5,517 nt of DNA. It comes from an uncultured Chitinophagaceae bacterium (GTDB lineage: Bacteria; Bacteroidota; Bacteroidia; Chitinophagales; Chitinophagaceae). The notes beneath the pieces were generated by a model. It was not told where the DNA came from. It saw only the letters and a list, made by a program, of their open reading frames with translations, and did not search any database. The DNA lies in the NCBI GenBank assembly GCA_934502905.1, contig CAKSVK010000205.1:1-5517 (forward strand), written 5' to 3'. Below, piece by piece: positions 1-5,517 of the stretch (position 1 is the stretch's first letter; the number at the start of each line of letters is the position of its first letter). The position numbers and the translations under genes are program-made.

Positions 1-168
1 AGCAATCTCTTCCCCCCTGACTGCTTTAAGGCGTTCAGCATGGGGGTACAATATGCCGCGTTCCAATACAAGGATCCTTTTTGCTGCCGTATTTTTTTCC
101 AGGTATTTTTTCAGGAAAAAGGTAGAAGCAAAGCCTGTACCAACTACTATCAGATCAAATTTTTCCAT
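1..168 (-). CDS. FAD-binding oxidoreductase, GMC-like, N-terminal fragment (partial)
   Basis: Only the first 56 codons are present; the frame is open to the left edge. The ATG at 168-166 is the natural start, 21 bp after the acyltransferase stop. The protein opens with a Rossmann beta-alpha-beta unit: a hydrophobic strand at residues 5-9, the turn GTGFAS at 10-15, a helix through about residue 25, and a second strand ending LVLERG at 33-38. The glutamate there (E36) is the residue expected to hold the FAD ribose. This layout matches glucose-methanol-choline type and related flavin oxidoreductases, which oxidise alcohol groups, often on sugars or lipids. The third glycine of the usual GxGxxG is a serine (S15). 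No substrate domain is visible, so the GMC assignment is tentative; another FAD oxidoreductase family is possible. UDP-galactopyranose mutase is unlikely from its N-terminal pattern. Its place in the operon suggests action on the glycan or a precursor. Confidence 0.72.
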   Translation of the reverse strand, partial: MEKFDLIVVGTGFASTFFLKKYLEKNTAAKRILVLERGILYPHAERLKAVRGEEIA

Positions 169-189
169 AACACCGGATACCCACCCGTA

Positions 190-1326
190 TTAAAAATATT
201 TTTTTAAAGACCAGACAGGTGCCTCGAACTTTTTGTGTATAATATAAATAACCGGCACCATAATAAAAAATGAAAGTGCCGCGCATATCAGCTTGCTCAT
301 GCCGTCACTGGCTGTCAACTCAAAAAAATAGCTATAAAATTTGTTCAGCGTAATTATCTGTATGGGCCTGTGAAAAATATAAATACAATAGGACATGATC
401 CCCAACTGTTTCATCATGTTCAGCCTGAACAGCGATTTTAGCTTCGGCAGCTCTTTACTGCATAAGGTAAGTGTGATCATCCCTGCAAAGAAAATGTCCA
501 CTAAAGTATAGTTTATTCTGTAATTCAGGCCATACTCCATATGCATTGTACCGGCGATCATAAATACGATTGCTGCTGCTATACCTGAAATGACTGTTAC
601 AGGGACCACAAACCTTTCGAGCACAGTCTTATCCGTCCGCACAAGCACCGCAATAATAGCACCTAGCACGATTCCTTCCATACGGGCGAACGTGGCTACA
701 TAAGGAAAGGGCATCACAAAACCCAGCTCCATACCCACATTACGGAAGAAGAGGCTGAAAAAGAAGAGGAAAATACAAAAACGAATCAGGTTCTTTGATG
801 AAAAGATCATCACCACAAAGGGCCACATGATATAAAACTGCTCCTCTATGGCCAGCGACCAAAAATGACTGAAGCCTTTTACTGCCGGCCATCCATCCAC
901 TGCAAATAACCAGTTTTCTATATACAACCAGTACCAGATCTGGTGCTCTCTCTGATAGCTTGAATCGAGCCAGCTATCAGGGATCAGGAAAAGAAAGATG
1001 ACCAGGCTCAGATAATACAAAGGAAAAACCCTCACAATACGCCTGGAGATAAAGCTCTTGAAGTAGTTTTTTTTCTGCTTCGTATCCATAAGGATACCAG
1101 TAATCAGGAAACCGCTCATTACAAAGAACATTTCCATAAATACCCAGGACCCGATAAATACCTGCGGGGCATAATGCGCCAGTACAACAAATATGATCCC
1201 CAATCCCCGCCAACCATCAAAATCCTGCACATATTTGCCGGGCGTATAAGTAATATCTACCTGCCGGGATAAAAGTCCGCCTGTCTTTGTCACTAATCCG
1301 TTTTTTAGTCTGTTTGCTTTTTCCAT
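190..1326 (-). CDS. Acyltransferase-3 family membrane O-acyltransferase (OafA/YrhL-like)
   Basis: This 378-residue polytopic inner-membrane protein probably transfers an acyl group, commonly acetyl, onto a sugar hydroxyl of the glycan. Family landmarks appear in order: DGWRG at 37-41, a conserved histidine at 51 (LAHY), FFVMSGFLIT at 67-76, the basic segment RRIVRVFPLYY at 95-105, HFWSLAIEEQFY at 154-165, and SYCIYIFHRP at 312-321. About ten hydrophobic segments are visible, spread from residue 41 to 364. The length suits a stand-alone family member; there is no C-terminal SGNH domain like that fused to some relatives. The frame can be opened to a GTG at 1386, but that adds 20 unconserved residues lying over the methyltransferase. 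The ATG at 1326 overlaps that gene by only 22 bp and is preferred. The acyl donor and target sugar cannot be read from the sequence. Confidence 0.92.
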   Translation of the reverse strand: MEKANRLKNGLVTKTGGLLSRQVDITYTPGKYVQDFDGWRGLGIIFVVLAHYAPQVFIGSWVFMEMFFVMSGFLITGILMDTKQKKNYFKSFISRRIVRVFPLYYLSLVIFLFLIPDSWLDSSYQREHQIWYWLYIENWLFAVDGWPAVKGFSHFWSLAIEEQFYIMWPFVVMIFSSKNLIRFCIFLFFFSLFFRNVGMELGFVMPFPYVATFARMEGIVLGAIIAVLVRTDKTVLERFVVPVTVISGIAAAIVFMIAGTMHMEYGLNYRINYTLVDIFFAGMITLTLCSKELPKLKSLFRLNMMKQLGIMSYCIYIFHRPIQIITLNKFYSYFFELTASDGMSKLICAALSFFIMVPVIYIIHKKFEAPVWSLKKYF

Positions 1327-2066
1327 ACCGTCACAAAGCCCCCTGTAAACTGGTAAGGCAGCTTCTCCGCTATCGCACAATCCCACTTTTGCAGGAATTT
1401 CATCCGCTTGGTAAAAAAGGAAAAAGGAAACACATCCTCAATAAAATTTGTTTTTCCAAACTTCACAATATCAAACCTATTACCCGCAGCCAGCTTCTCT
1501 AAAGCAGGGCGGGTAAAAAACTGTATATGCGTCAGGTCGTCGGCGCTGCTTTGCACCGTGGTCCCCTTGTATCCTAAAGCAGATTTTATTTTTTGTACCG
1601 TCTTCCATACCCAGTTATTCCTCCGTTGCAGGGCAATCACGGGTTTTGTAACAAAGGCTTCGCGCGGACCATTTCCATTGGGAACCGTTACGATCAGCAC
1701 ACCATTATCATGCAATATCTCGTGAAGCACTTTTAGCAGCTGTTCGGGATGGTGAAGGTGCTCCAGCACCTCACTACAAATAATAGCGTGAAACCTGTTG
1801 CCATCAGCAACGAGCTGTTCCGCACTTTTTACTTCAAACCTCACGTTCGGCCATTTATTAAGCGCCTGGGCCCTTTCAATCGCTTTCTCACTGATATCCA
1901 CCCCCTTTACATGGTATCCGGCAGCCCCCAGGCTCCGGGATATCACGCCATTTCCACAACCCACATCCAGCACTTCCGCTCCCGCGGGAAGGTTTTCCTG
2001 CAGCGTATTTTTTATAAATTCCAGTCGTTTTATATCGGCAATTCTTTCAAACTCCACTTTATACAA
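1305..2066 (-). CDS. Class I SAM-dependent methyltransferase
   Basis: This is a 253-residue soluble methyltransferase with a Rossmann fold. Motif I, VLDVGCGNG, is at residues 32-40. The acidic end of strand 2 is VDIS with D58, expected to bind the SAM ribose. A motif-IV-like SEVLEHLHHP lies at 98-107, followed by a strand ending VPNGNG at 126-132. This is the Methyltransf_11/UbiG-like pattern. In a glycan locus the likely role is O- or N-methylation of a sugar or of the chain end, which is inference. The start is TTG at 2066-2064, directly after an in-frame TAA; no in-frame ATG occurs before about residue 222, so the gene must start at a non-ATG codon. The only nearby alternative is GTG at 2057. 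It begins 15 bp after the GT4 stop, so translational coupling is plausible. Its 3' end overlaps the acyltransferase start. Confidence 0.9.
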   Translation of the reverse strand: MYKVEFERIADIKRLEFIKNTLQENLPAGAEVLDVGCGNGVISRSLGAAGYHVKGVDISEKAIERAQALNKWPNVRFEVKSAEQLVADGNRFHAIICSEVLEHLHHPEQLLKVLHEILHDNGVLIVTVPNGNGPREAFVTKPVIALQRRNNWVWKTVQKIKSALGYKGTTVQSSADDLTHIQFFTRPALEKLAAGNRFDIVKFGKTNFIEDVFPFSFFTKRMKFLQKWDCAIAEKLPYQFTGGFVTVWKKQTD

Positions 2067-2081
2067 TTATTTTATGAAAAT

Positions 2082-3209
2082 TTACCGTAACAATTGGCGA
2101 TAGATCGCCTCTATATCCGTTGTCATTTTTTTTACGTCAAACCTGTTTTTAATCGTATGGATGGCTCCCCTTCCCAACTCAACCTGCATCTGTTTATCTT
2201 CAGCCAGCAGCAGCACAGCCCCGGTTAGCTGGGTTGCCAGGTTTGCGGTGTTGATCAGCAATCCGTTCACCCCATTCTCAATTACCTCCTTGGTTCCATC
2301 CACATCCGATGCAATGATCGCTTTTCCCATGGCCATTGCTTCCAGCAAGCCTATCGGAAGCCCTTCCCACAGGGATGGCAGCACATAAATATCGGCGGCA
2401 TTCAGGATATCCGGCACGTCCTGCCTGAAATTAAGTAACGTAATTTTATCAGAAAGATTTTCTGCATTGATATATACTTCAGCTTCCGCTTTCTGCTCAC
2501 CGTCTCCCACCATCAGTAAATGCAGGTCGGGGTTATCCCGGCAAGCTTCCCGGAATGCTTTCAGCAATACCAACGGCTGCTTCTGGTAGGTAAACCTTGC
2601 CAGGAAAAGCAGCAATGTTTTTTCTCTTCCAATGCCAAGCTCCCCACGGATATCCGTAAACGAACCATCGGGGTCAAACCTGTGTCCGTCTATTCCGTTG
2701 TTGACAACCACCGACCGGAAAGAGGGAATACAGGCTACACCTGTCTGGCGGTTGGATTCAGATACGGAAATATTCAAATCCGCCCGTTGGGTAATGTACC
2801 TTTCACCCAAGATACGGAGTCGTTTTACAAAGCTGCTCTGTCCTTCGTGAAAAGACCAGCCATGGATAGTATATATTAAAGGAATATTCAGCTTCCTTGC
2901 TGCCCATAACACGTTTGAGCCGGCACGGGTTCCATGCGCATGTATCAGGCGCACATCTGCATTTTTGATAAACCTTCTTACTTCTTTGCTTTTCCGGATG
3001 TCAAAGGGCTTTTCCGTATAAATCACATGGGTATCCACGTTCAGCTTACGGAGCCTTTCAATCATCGGACCATCGGTAAACGATAATACAACAGGATCAA
3101 AAATACCGCGATCAAGATTCTCTACCAGGCTCAGGAGATGAGACTCTCCTCCCCCGATCTTACCCTGGCGTATACACTCCAGCACCCTTATTTTGCCACC
3201 GTTGTACAT
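2082..3209 (-). CDS. Glycosyltransferase family 4 (GT-B fold)
   Basis: This 375-residue retaining-type glycosyltransferase should transfer a sugar from a nucleotide donor to the growing lipid-linked glycan on the cytoplasmic face. The N-terminal half has the donor/acceptor loop GGGESH at 19-24, HAHGTRAG at 90-97 and HGW at 116-118. The C-terminal half has the linker NNGID at 170-174, the basic pair R205 and K210 in the LARFTYQK strand-loop, and the EX7E signature E282 to E290 (EGLPIGLLE). The length is usual for GT4. The frame also opens at a TTG at 3245, but that would overlap the epimerase by 31 bp. ATG at 3209 lies 5 bp after the epimerase stop and leaves the conserved 'KIRVLE' strand near the N-terminus, so it is preferred. 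Donor sugar and linkage cannot be predicted. No membrane segment is seen. Confidence 0.94.
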   Translation of the reverse strand: MYNGGKIRVLECIRQGKIGGGESHLLSLVENLDRGIFDPVVLSFTDGPMIERLRKLNVDTHVIYTEKPFDIRKSKEVRRFIKNADVRLIHAHGTRAGSNVLWAARKLNIPLIYTIHGWSFHEGQSSFVKRLRILGERYITQRADLNISVSESNRQTGVACIPSFRSVVVNNGIDGHRFDPDGSFTDIRGELGIGREKTLLLFLARFTYQKQPLVLLKAFREACRDNPDLHLLMVGDGEQKAEAEVYINAENLSDKITLLNFRQDVPDILNAADIYVLPSLWEGLPIGLLEAMAMGKAIIASDVDGTKEVIENGVNGLLINTANLATQLTGAVLLLAEDKQMQVELGRGAIHTIKNRFDVKKMTTDIEAIYRQLLR

Positions 3210-3214
3210 CAGCC

Positions 3215-4225
3215 TTACACATTCTCCTTTTTTACGATTCCCCAACCTTCCGGCAACTTCTCCGATATCTCAATATTTCCAAACTCCTGGCTTTGTCTGG
3301 CGCCTACCTCTTTTGCCCATGCGGCCATCCGTGATATGCCTTCTTTCAGATCCACACCGGATCCTGCACCGAAAACAGCATGCGCTTTTGTATGATCGGA
3401 ATAGGCGTGCAGCACTTCGTTTCTCGCTGCCAGGAATTTAATATTGGCTTCCACACCGAATTCCGCACTCACCACATGTGCCAGCTCTTTCACGGTATAA
3501 GGTTTATCGGCACCAATGTTGAAAACCTGGTTGTAAGCAGCTTTCAGCTCCGCAGAATTGGCAATTGGAACGGCAACATCGTCTATATAACTGAAGGCCC
3601 TCGTTTGCGATCCATCCCCAAATATAGTGAGCTGTTTTCCCTGCATGATCTGGTTCATGAAAATACCGATCACGTTGCGGTATTTGTCACCGATATTCTG
3701 GTTTTCGCCATATACATTGTGTGGCCTGAATATTACATAGTTCAATCCAAACATTTCATGTGCGGCTTTCAGATCCAGCTCCACCGCGTATTTGGAAACA
3801 CCATACGGATCTTCCGGAACCGGAGTCATTTCTTCTGTCATCGGAAGCTGCCCTTTACCGTATACAGCAATCGAAGAGGTAAAAACAAAACATTTCACCT
3901 TGTGCTTGACAGACTCGTTGATCAGGTTAATGCTGCCTATCAGGTTATTATTATAATTAAACCTTCTTATAAAATGTGACAACCCTTCCGCAGCGTACGC
4001 GGCAAGATGGTAGACATAATCAAACCTGTATTCGTTGAACAGATCCCGGATCAATGCCTCATCCGTAATGCTGCCTTTTATAAATATTACGCCGGCAGGA
4101 ATATGGTCTTCAAAACCACCGCTAAGGTCATCCAGCACCACTACCTTATGTCCTTTTGCCAGGCAATGCTTTGCAACATGAGAACCAATAAACCCCGCCC
4201 CACCGGTCACTAAAGATGTAGTCAT
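3215..4225 (-). CDS. NAD-dependent epimerase/dehydratase (extended SDR, UDP-sugar 4-epimerase-like)
   Basis: This 336-residue cytoplasmic enzyme likely converts a nucleotide sugar, by epimerisation or a related NAD-dependent step, to supply the glycosyltransferases. The NAD-binding GGAGFIG is at residues 8-14, and acidic D32-D33 end strand 2, favouring NAD over NADP. The catalytic set is S118 (in TSSIAVYG), Y141 and K145 (YGVSK). Substrate-side motifs include RPHNVYGENQN at 167-177 and FGDGSQTRAFSYIDDV at 202-217. The overall design resembles GalE-type UDP-glucose 4-epimerase. The AAYAAEGLSHFIRRFNY segment at 75-91 suggests a distinct subgroup, not canonical GalE, so I give no symbol. The C-terminus runs past the core to a P-E-G-W segment near 325-328. 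ATG at 4225 is the first available start, 28 bp after the GT2 stop, preceded by an A/T-only tract and no Shine-Dalgarno. Confidence 0.92.
   Translation of the reverse strand: MTTSLVTGGAGFIGSHVAKHCLAKGHKVVVLDDLSGGFEDHIPAGVIFIKGSITDEALIRDLFNEYRFDYVYHLAAYAAEGLSHFIRRFNYNNNLIGSINLINESVKHKVKCFVFTSSIAVYGKGQLPMTEEMTPVPEDPYGVSKYAVELDLKAAHEMFGLNYVIFRPHNVYGENQNIGDKYRNVIGIFMNQIMQGKQLTIFGDGSQTRAFSYIDDVAVPIANSAELKAAYNQVFNIGADKPYTVKELAHVVSAEFGVEANIKFLAARNEVLHAYSDHTKAHAVFGAGSGVDLKEGISRMAAWAKEVGARQSQEFGNIEISEKLPEGWGIVKKENV
3224..3229 (-). promoter_or_regulatory. Possible Shine-Dalgarno sequence for the GT4 gene
   Basis: The transcript reads AAGGAG here, inside the last codons of the epimerase, 14 nt before the ATG at 3209. 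A second AAGG (3216-3213) lies 3 nt before that ATG. Neither spacing is ideal, and Bacteroidota often initiate without a Shine-Dalgarno sequence. It still helps choose 3209 over the upstream TTG at 3245, because both motifs lie downstream of the TTG and so could only serve the ATG. Confidence 0.35.
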
Positions 4226-4232
4226 ATATTCG

Positions 4233-4257
4233 ATAATTTAAAGTTTTTAAAAATTAT
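4233..4257. repeat. A/T-only inverted repeat at the GT2-epimerase junction
   Basis: The arms ataattt (4233-4239) and aaattat (4251-4257) are perfect 7-bp inverted copies around an 11-nt A/T-rich loop. The right arm contains the GT2 stop codon. An all-A/T stem would be weak as RNA and there is no G/C core as expected of an intrinsic terminator. It may be a chance product of an A/T-rich spacer. Confidence 0.3.
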
Positions 4258-5159
4258 ACAGGAGAAGATTTTGAAGTAGTAAGATTCCAGAAAGCGCCCC
4301 TGAAAAAAGATTTCAGGTGTTCAAACTGCCTTCCCCTGGTATATTTAAACACAGACTTCGGTACAGAAAAGAATATAAAAAACAGGGTAAAGCAGGTAAA
4401 TTGAAAGCCGTTCGAATTGCGCCGCATATACAGGATACGGTTGCGTGTGTGATAATACACTTTTACAGCGCTTTCCTTACCCATTGTAACCGATTCCTTA
4501 TGAAGAATGGTTGCCCGGGGCTGTACAATTATCTTAAACCCTGCCCTTCTGATCCTGGCAGACCAATCCATTTCTTCATAATAGATAAAGAACTTTTCCG
4601 CAAACATACCTACTTTCTCTACCACCTTCTTCGACACGAGCATGGCGGCTCCATGCGCATAAAATGTTTCTTTCAACTGATCGTGTTGCCCCCTGTCCTG
4701 CTCTCCCCACCCGATAGAGCCATTACGTCCGGTAAATACATTTATTTCCGTGAACCCCGTATATTGAATAACACCGGGGGTATGATAAAACAATATTTTG
4801 GGACATACAACTCCTGCAGCAGCATCGTGCTCAAAAGTTTCTACCAGTATATTCAGCAGGTCAGGCGTTACTTCCGTATCGTTATTCACAATAAAAAAAT
4901 AATCACCCGCTGCGTTACGCATCCCCCAGTTGTTTCCCCCGGTAAAGCCAAGGTTCTTTTCGCTCCTCAGCACCTTCGTATTGGGATATCCTCCTGATTC
5001 GATACGTTCTGTAGGATCTATCTCAGATCCCATATCACAAACAAGTATTTCGTAATTCTTGTATTGAAGATTTTTAGTAGACTCCAGGAACTGACAAGTA
5101 ATATCGGTTTGATTCCAATTAAGTGTAATAATTGAAATTAAAGGATAATCTTTCATCAT
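4254..5159 (-). CDS. Glycosyltransferase family 2 (GT-A fold, rhamnosyltransferase-like)
   Basis: This 301-residue inverting-type glycosyltransferase should add a sugar to the lipid-linked glycan at the inner face of the membrane. The opening strand ISIITLNWN (8-16) is the standard GT2 start. The nucleotide-contacting aspartate is D42, followed by MGS where DNxS is more usual. GFTGGNNWG at 71-79 matches the sugar-nucleotide loop of WbbL-like enzymes. NND at 92-94 is the DXD-equivalent metal site. YYEEMDWSAR at 193-202 matches the family's ED-x-D segment carrying the catalytic base. A hydrophobic stretch near 256-270 may anchor the protein to the membrane. Two tandem ATGs (5159 and 5156) can serve as start; the first is given. 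It begins 34 bp after the sugar transferase stop, behind an A7 tract and no clear Shine-Dalgarno. The rhamnosyl label reflects family resemblance only; the donor is unknown. Confidence 0.93.
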   Translation of the reverse strand: MMKDYPLISIITLNWNQTDITCQFLESTKNLQYKNYEILVCDMGSEIDPTERIESGGYPNTKVLRSEKNLGFTGGNNWGMRNAAGDYFFIVNNDTEVTPDLLNILVETFEHDAAAGVVCPKILFYHTPGVIQYTGFTEINVFTGRNGSIGWGEQDRGQHDQLKETFYAHGAAMLVSKKVVEKVGMFAEKFFIYYEEMDWSARIRRAGFKIIVQPRATILHKESVTMGKESAVKVYYHTRNRILYMRRNSNGFQFTCFTLFFIFFSVPKSVFKYTRGRQFEHLKSFFRGAFWNLTTSKSSPV

Positions 5160-5183
5160 TCATTTTTTTACTAACGACGAGCG

Positions 5184-5199
5184 GTATAACTTATTATAC
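5184..5199. repeat. Short inverted repeat over the sugar transferase stop codon
   Basis: The arms gtataa (5184-5189) and ttatac (5194-5199) form a perfect 6-bp stem with a 4-nt loop, and the right arm covers the stop codon of the sugar transferase. The stem has one G-C pair and no following U-tract in the transcript, so it does not look like an effective terminator. A role in mRNA stability or coupling is possible but unsupported. Confidence 0.3.
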
Positions 5200-5517
5200 A
5201 CTCTCTTTTTGAACAAGCGCTCTGGGGGTGTTCGCTATAATCCAGAGATCATACATCAGGCTCGATTGATTAGCATATGTTATGTCGAGATTAATACGCT
5301 CTTCAACAGACATCTCCTTATGCCCTCTTTTTTTGATCTGCCAGAGGCCTGTGATACCCGCAGGCGCCAGGAACCGCGCAGCATATTTATCTGTGGTAAG
5401 CGTAGCAGCCTCGTATAGCGGTAAAGGCCTGTTCCCTACAAGAGACATGTCCCCTTTTAAAACATTTATTAATTGCGGCAGCTCGTCCAGACTCGTGTTT
5501 CTGAGAAACTTCACTAT
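5194..5517 (-). CDS. Polyprenyl-phosphate sugar-1-phosphate transferase (initiating bacterial sugar transferase), C-terminal part (partial)
   Basis: The last 107 codons are present and the frame is open to the right edge; GTG at 5514 lies inside the conserved domain and is not the true start. The enzyme loads a sugar-1-phosphate from a nucleotide sugar onto undecaprenyl phosphate, the first committed step of glycan assembly at the inner membrane. The visible part begins just before FLRNTSLDELPQL, which holds the Asp-Glu catalytic dyad (codons at 5487-5485 and 5484-5482) known from PglC-type enzymes. It continues with NVLKGDMSLVGNRPLP, LAPAGITGLWQI and a C-terminal MYDLWII helix. 'VGNRP' replaces the more general 'VGPRP', as is common in Bacteroidota. 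Whether the missing N-terminus is short (PglC-like) or a multi-helix WcaJ/WbaP-like domain cannot be known here. The gene ends in two in-frame stops (TAATAA, 5196-5191). Confidence 0.94.
   Translation of the reverse strand: MVKFLRNTSLDELPQLINVLKGDMSLVGNRPLPLYEAATLTTDKYAARFLAPAGITGLWQIKKRGHKEMSVEERINLDITYANQSSLMYDLWIIANTPRALVQKESV

Larger units (their letters stand above)
1..5517 (-). other. Surface polysaccharide biosynthesis operon, internal part
   Basis: Seven consecutive genes on the minus strand are separated by at most 34 bp, with one 22-bp overlap, which suggests a single transcript read from right to left. The content is typical of a lipid-linked glycan locus: an initiating sugar-1-phosphate transferase, two glycosyltransferases of different folds, a nucleotide-sugar epimerase, a methyltransferase, a membrane acyltransferase and a flavin oxidoreductase. 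Both ends are cut inside genes, so the locus extends in both directions. No flippase, polymerase, ABC exporter or chain-length regulator is present here. That the genes act on one glycan is inferred from clustering. Confidence 0.88.

Noticed and set aside
1067..1074. A run of eight A residues (coding strand) in the acyltransferase, considered as a phase-variation tract
   Set aside because: Another A8 lies in the GT4 gene (2126-2133) and several 7-base runs occur elsewhere; all encode ordinary residues such as Lys-Lys, so the tract is not distinctive.
1326..1386. A 20-residue N-terminal extension of the acyltransferase from GTG at 1386
   Set aside because: It would overlap the methyltransferase by 82 bp, uses a non-ATG start, and the added residues show no family feature.
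2067..2090. TAAATTTT in the GT4-methyltransferase spacer, considered as a Bacteroidota -7 element (TAnnTTTG)
   Set aside because: The final G is missing, no convincing -33 TTTG partner is seen, and the tight spacing argues for one transcript.
3380..3979. A 199-codon open frame on the plus strand opposite the epimerase
   Set aside because: It is antisense to a well-supported SDR enzyme and has no motif or start signal of its own.
4317..4997. A 226-codon open frame on the plus strand opposite the GT2 gene
   Set aside because: It is fully antisense to a gene with intact family motifs, shows no recognisable domain, and its composition looks like complement of coding sequence.
5160..5193. TATAAT-like sequence near the sugar transferase stop, considered as an internal promoter
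   Set aside because: Sigma-70 style TATAAT is not the usual Bacteroidota signal, no -35 or -33 partner is evident, and the match is part of an A/T-rich palindrome.
1..5517. Search for CRISPR, tRNA, IS elements, attachment sites and direct repeats
   Set aside because: Nothing repeated or structured beyond the two short A/T-rich palindromes was found; almost all bases are coding.

Overview
This window is an internal piece of a surface-polysaccharide biosynthesis locus (exopolysaccharide, capsule or O-antigen type). The organism is most likely a member of the Bacteroidota. The best clue is the C-terminal tail of the initiating sugar transferase: it has a 'VGNRPLPLYEA' segment, 'LAPAGITGLWQI', and ends in 'QKESV', all typical of that phylum. 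A-rich translation starts with little Shine-Dalgarno signal and an apparent mid-40s percent G+C (judged by eye) also fit. A Chitinophaga-like soil or aquatic bacterium is my guess, not a demonstrated assignment.

Every gene lies on the minus strand, so the operon reads from right to left. In transcription order it holds: the 3' part of a polyprenyl-phosphate sugar-1-phosphate transferase (5517-5194, cut by the right edge); a family 2 glycosyltransferase (5159-4254); a UDP-sugar epimerase/dehydratase of the extended SDR family (4225-3215); a family 4 glycosyltransferase (3209-2082); a class I SAM-dependent methyltransferase with a forced non-ATG start (2066-1305); an integral-membrane acyltransferase-3 protein (1326-190); and the first 56 codons of an FAD-binding, GMC-like oxidoreductase (168-1, cut by the left edge). 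Gaps are only 34, 28, 5, 15 and 21 bp, and one junction overlaps by 22 bp. There is no non-coding stretch of meaningful length, no recognisable internal promoter or strong terminator, and no RNA gene, CRISPR array or mobile element. The promoter must lie beyond the right edge.

The genes fit one scheme (inference). The sugar transferase loads the first sugar phosphate onto undecaprenyl phosphate. The GT2 and GT4 enzymes extend the chain on the cytoplasmic face. The epimerase supplies an epimerised nucleotide sugar. The methyltransferase, acyltransferase and possibly the oxidoreductase decorate the glycan. No flippase, polymerase or ABC exporter is visible, so the window cannot say how the glycan is polymerised or exported.

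I do not see a clearly new biological system. The points most worth a second look are the methyltransferase with no usable ATG, the flavin oxidoreductase inside a glycan locus with an atypical dinucleotide-binding glycine motif, and the unresolved substrate of the epimerase.
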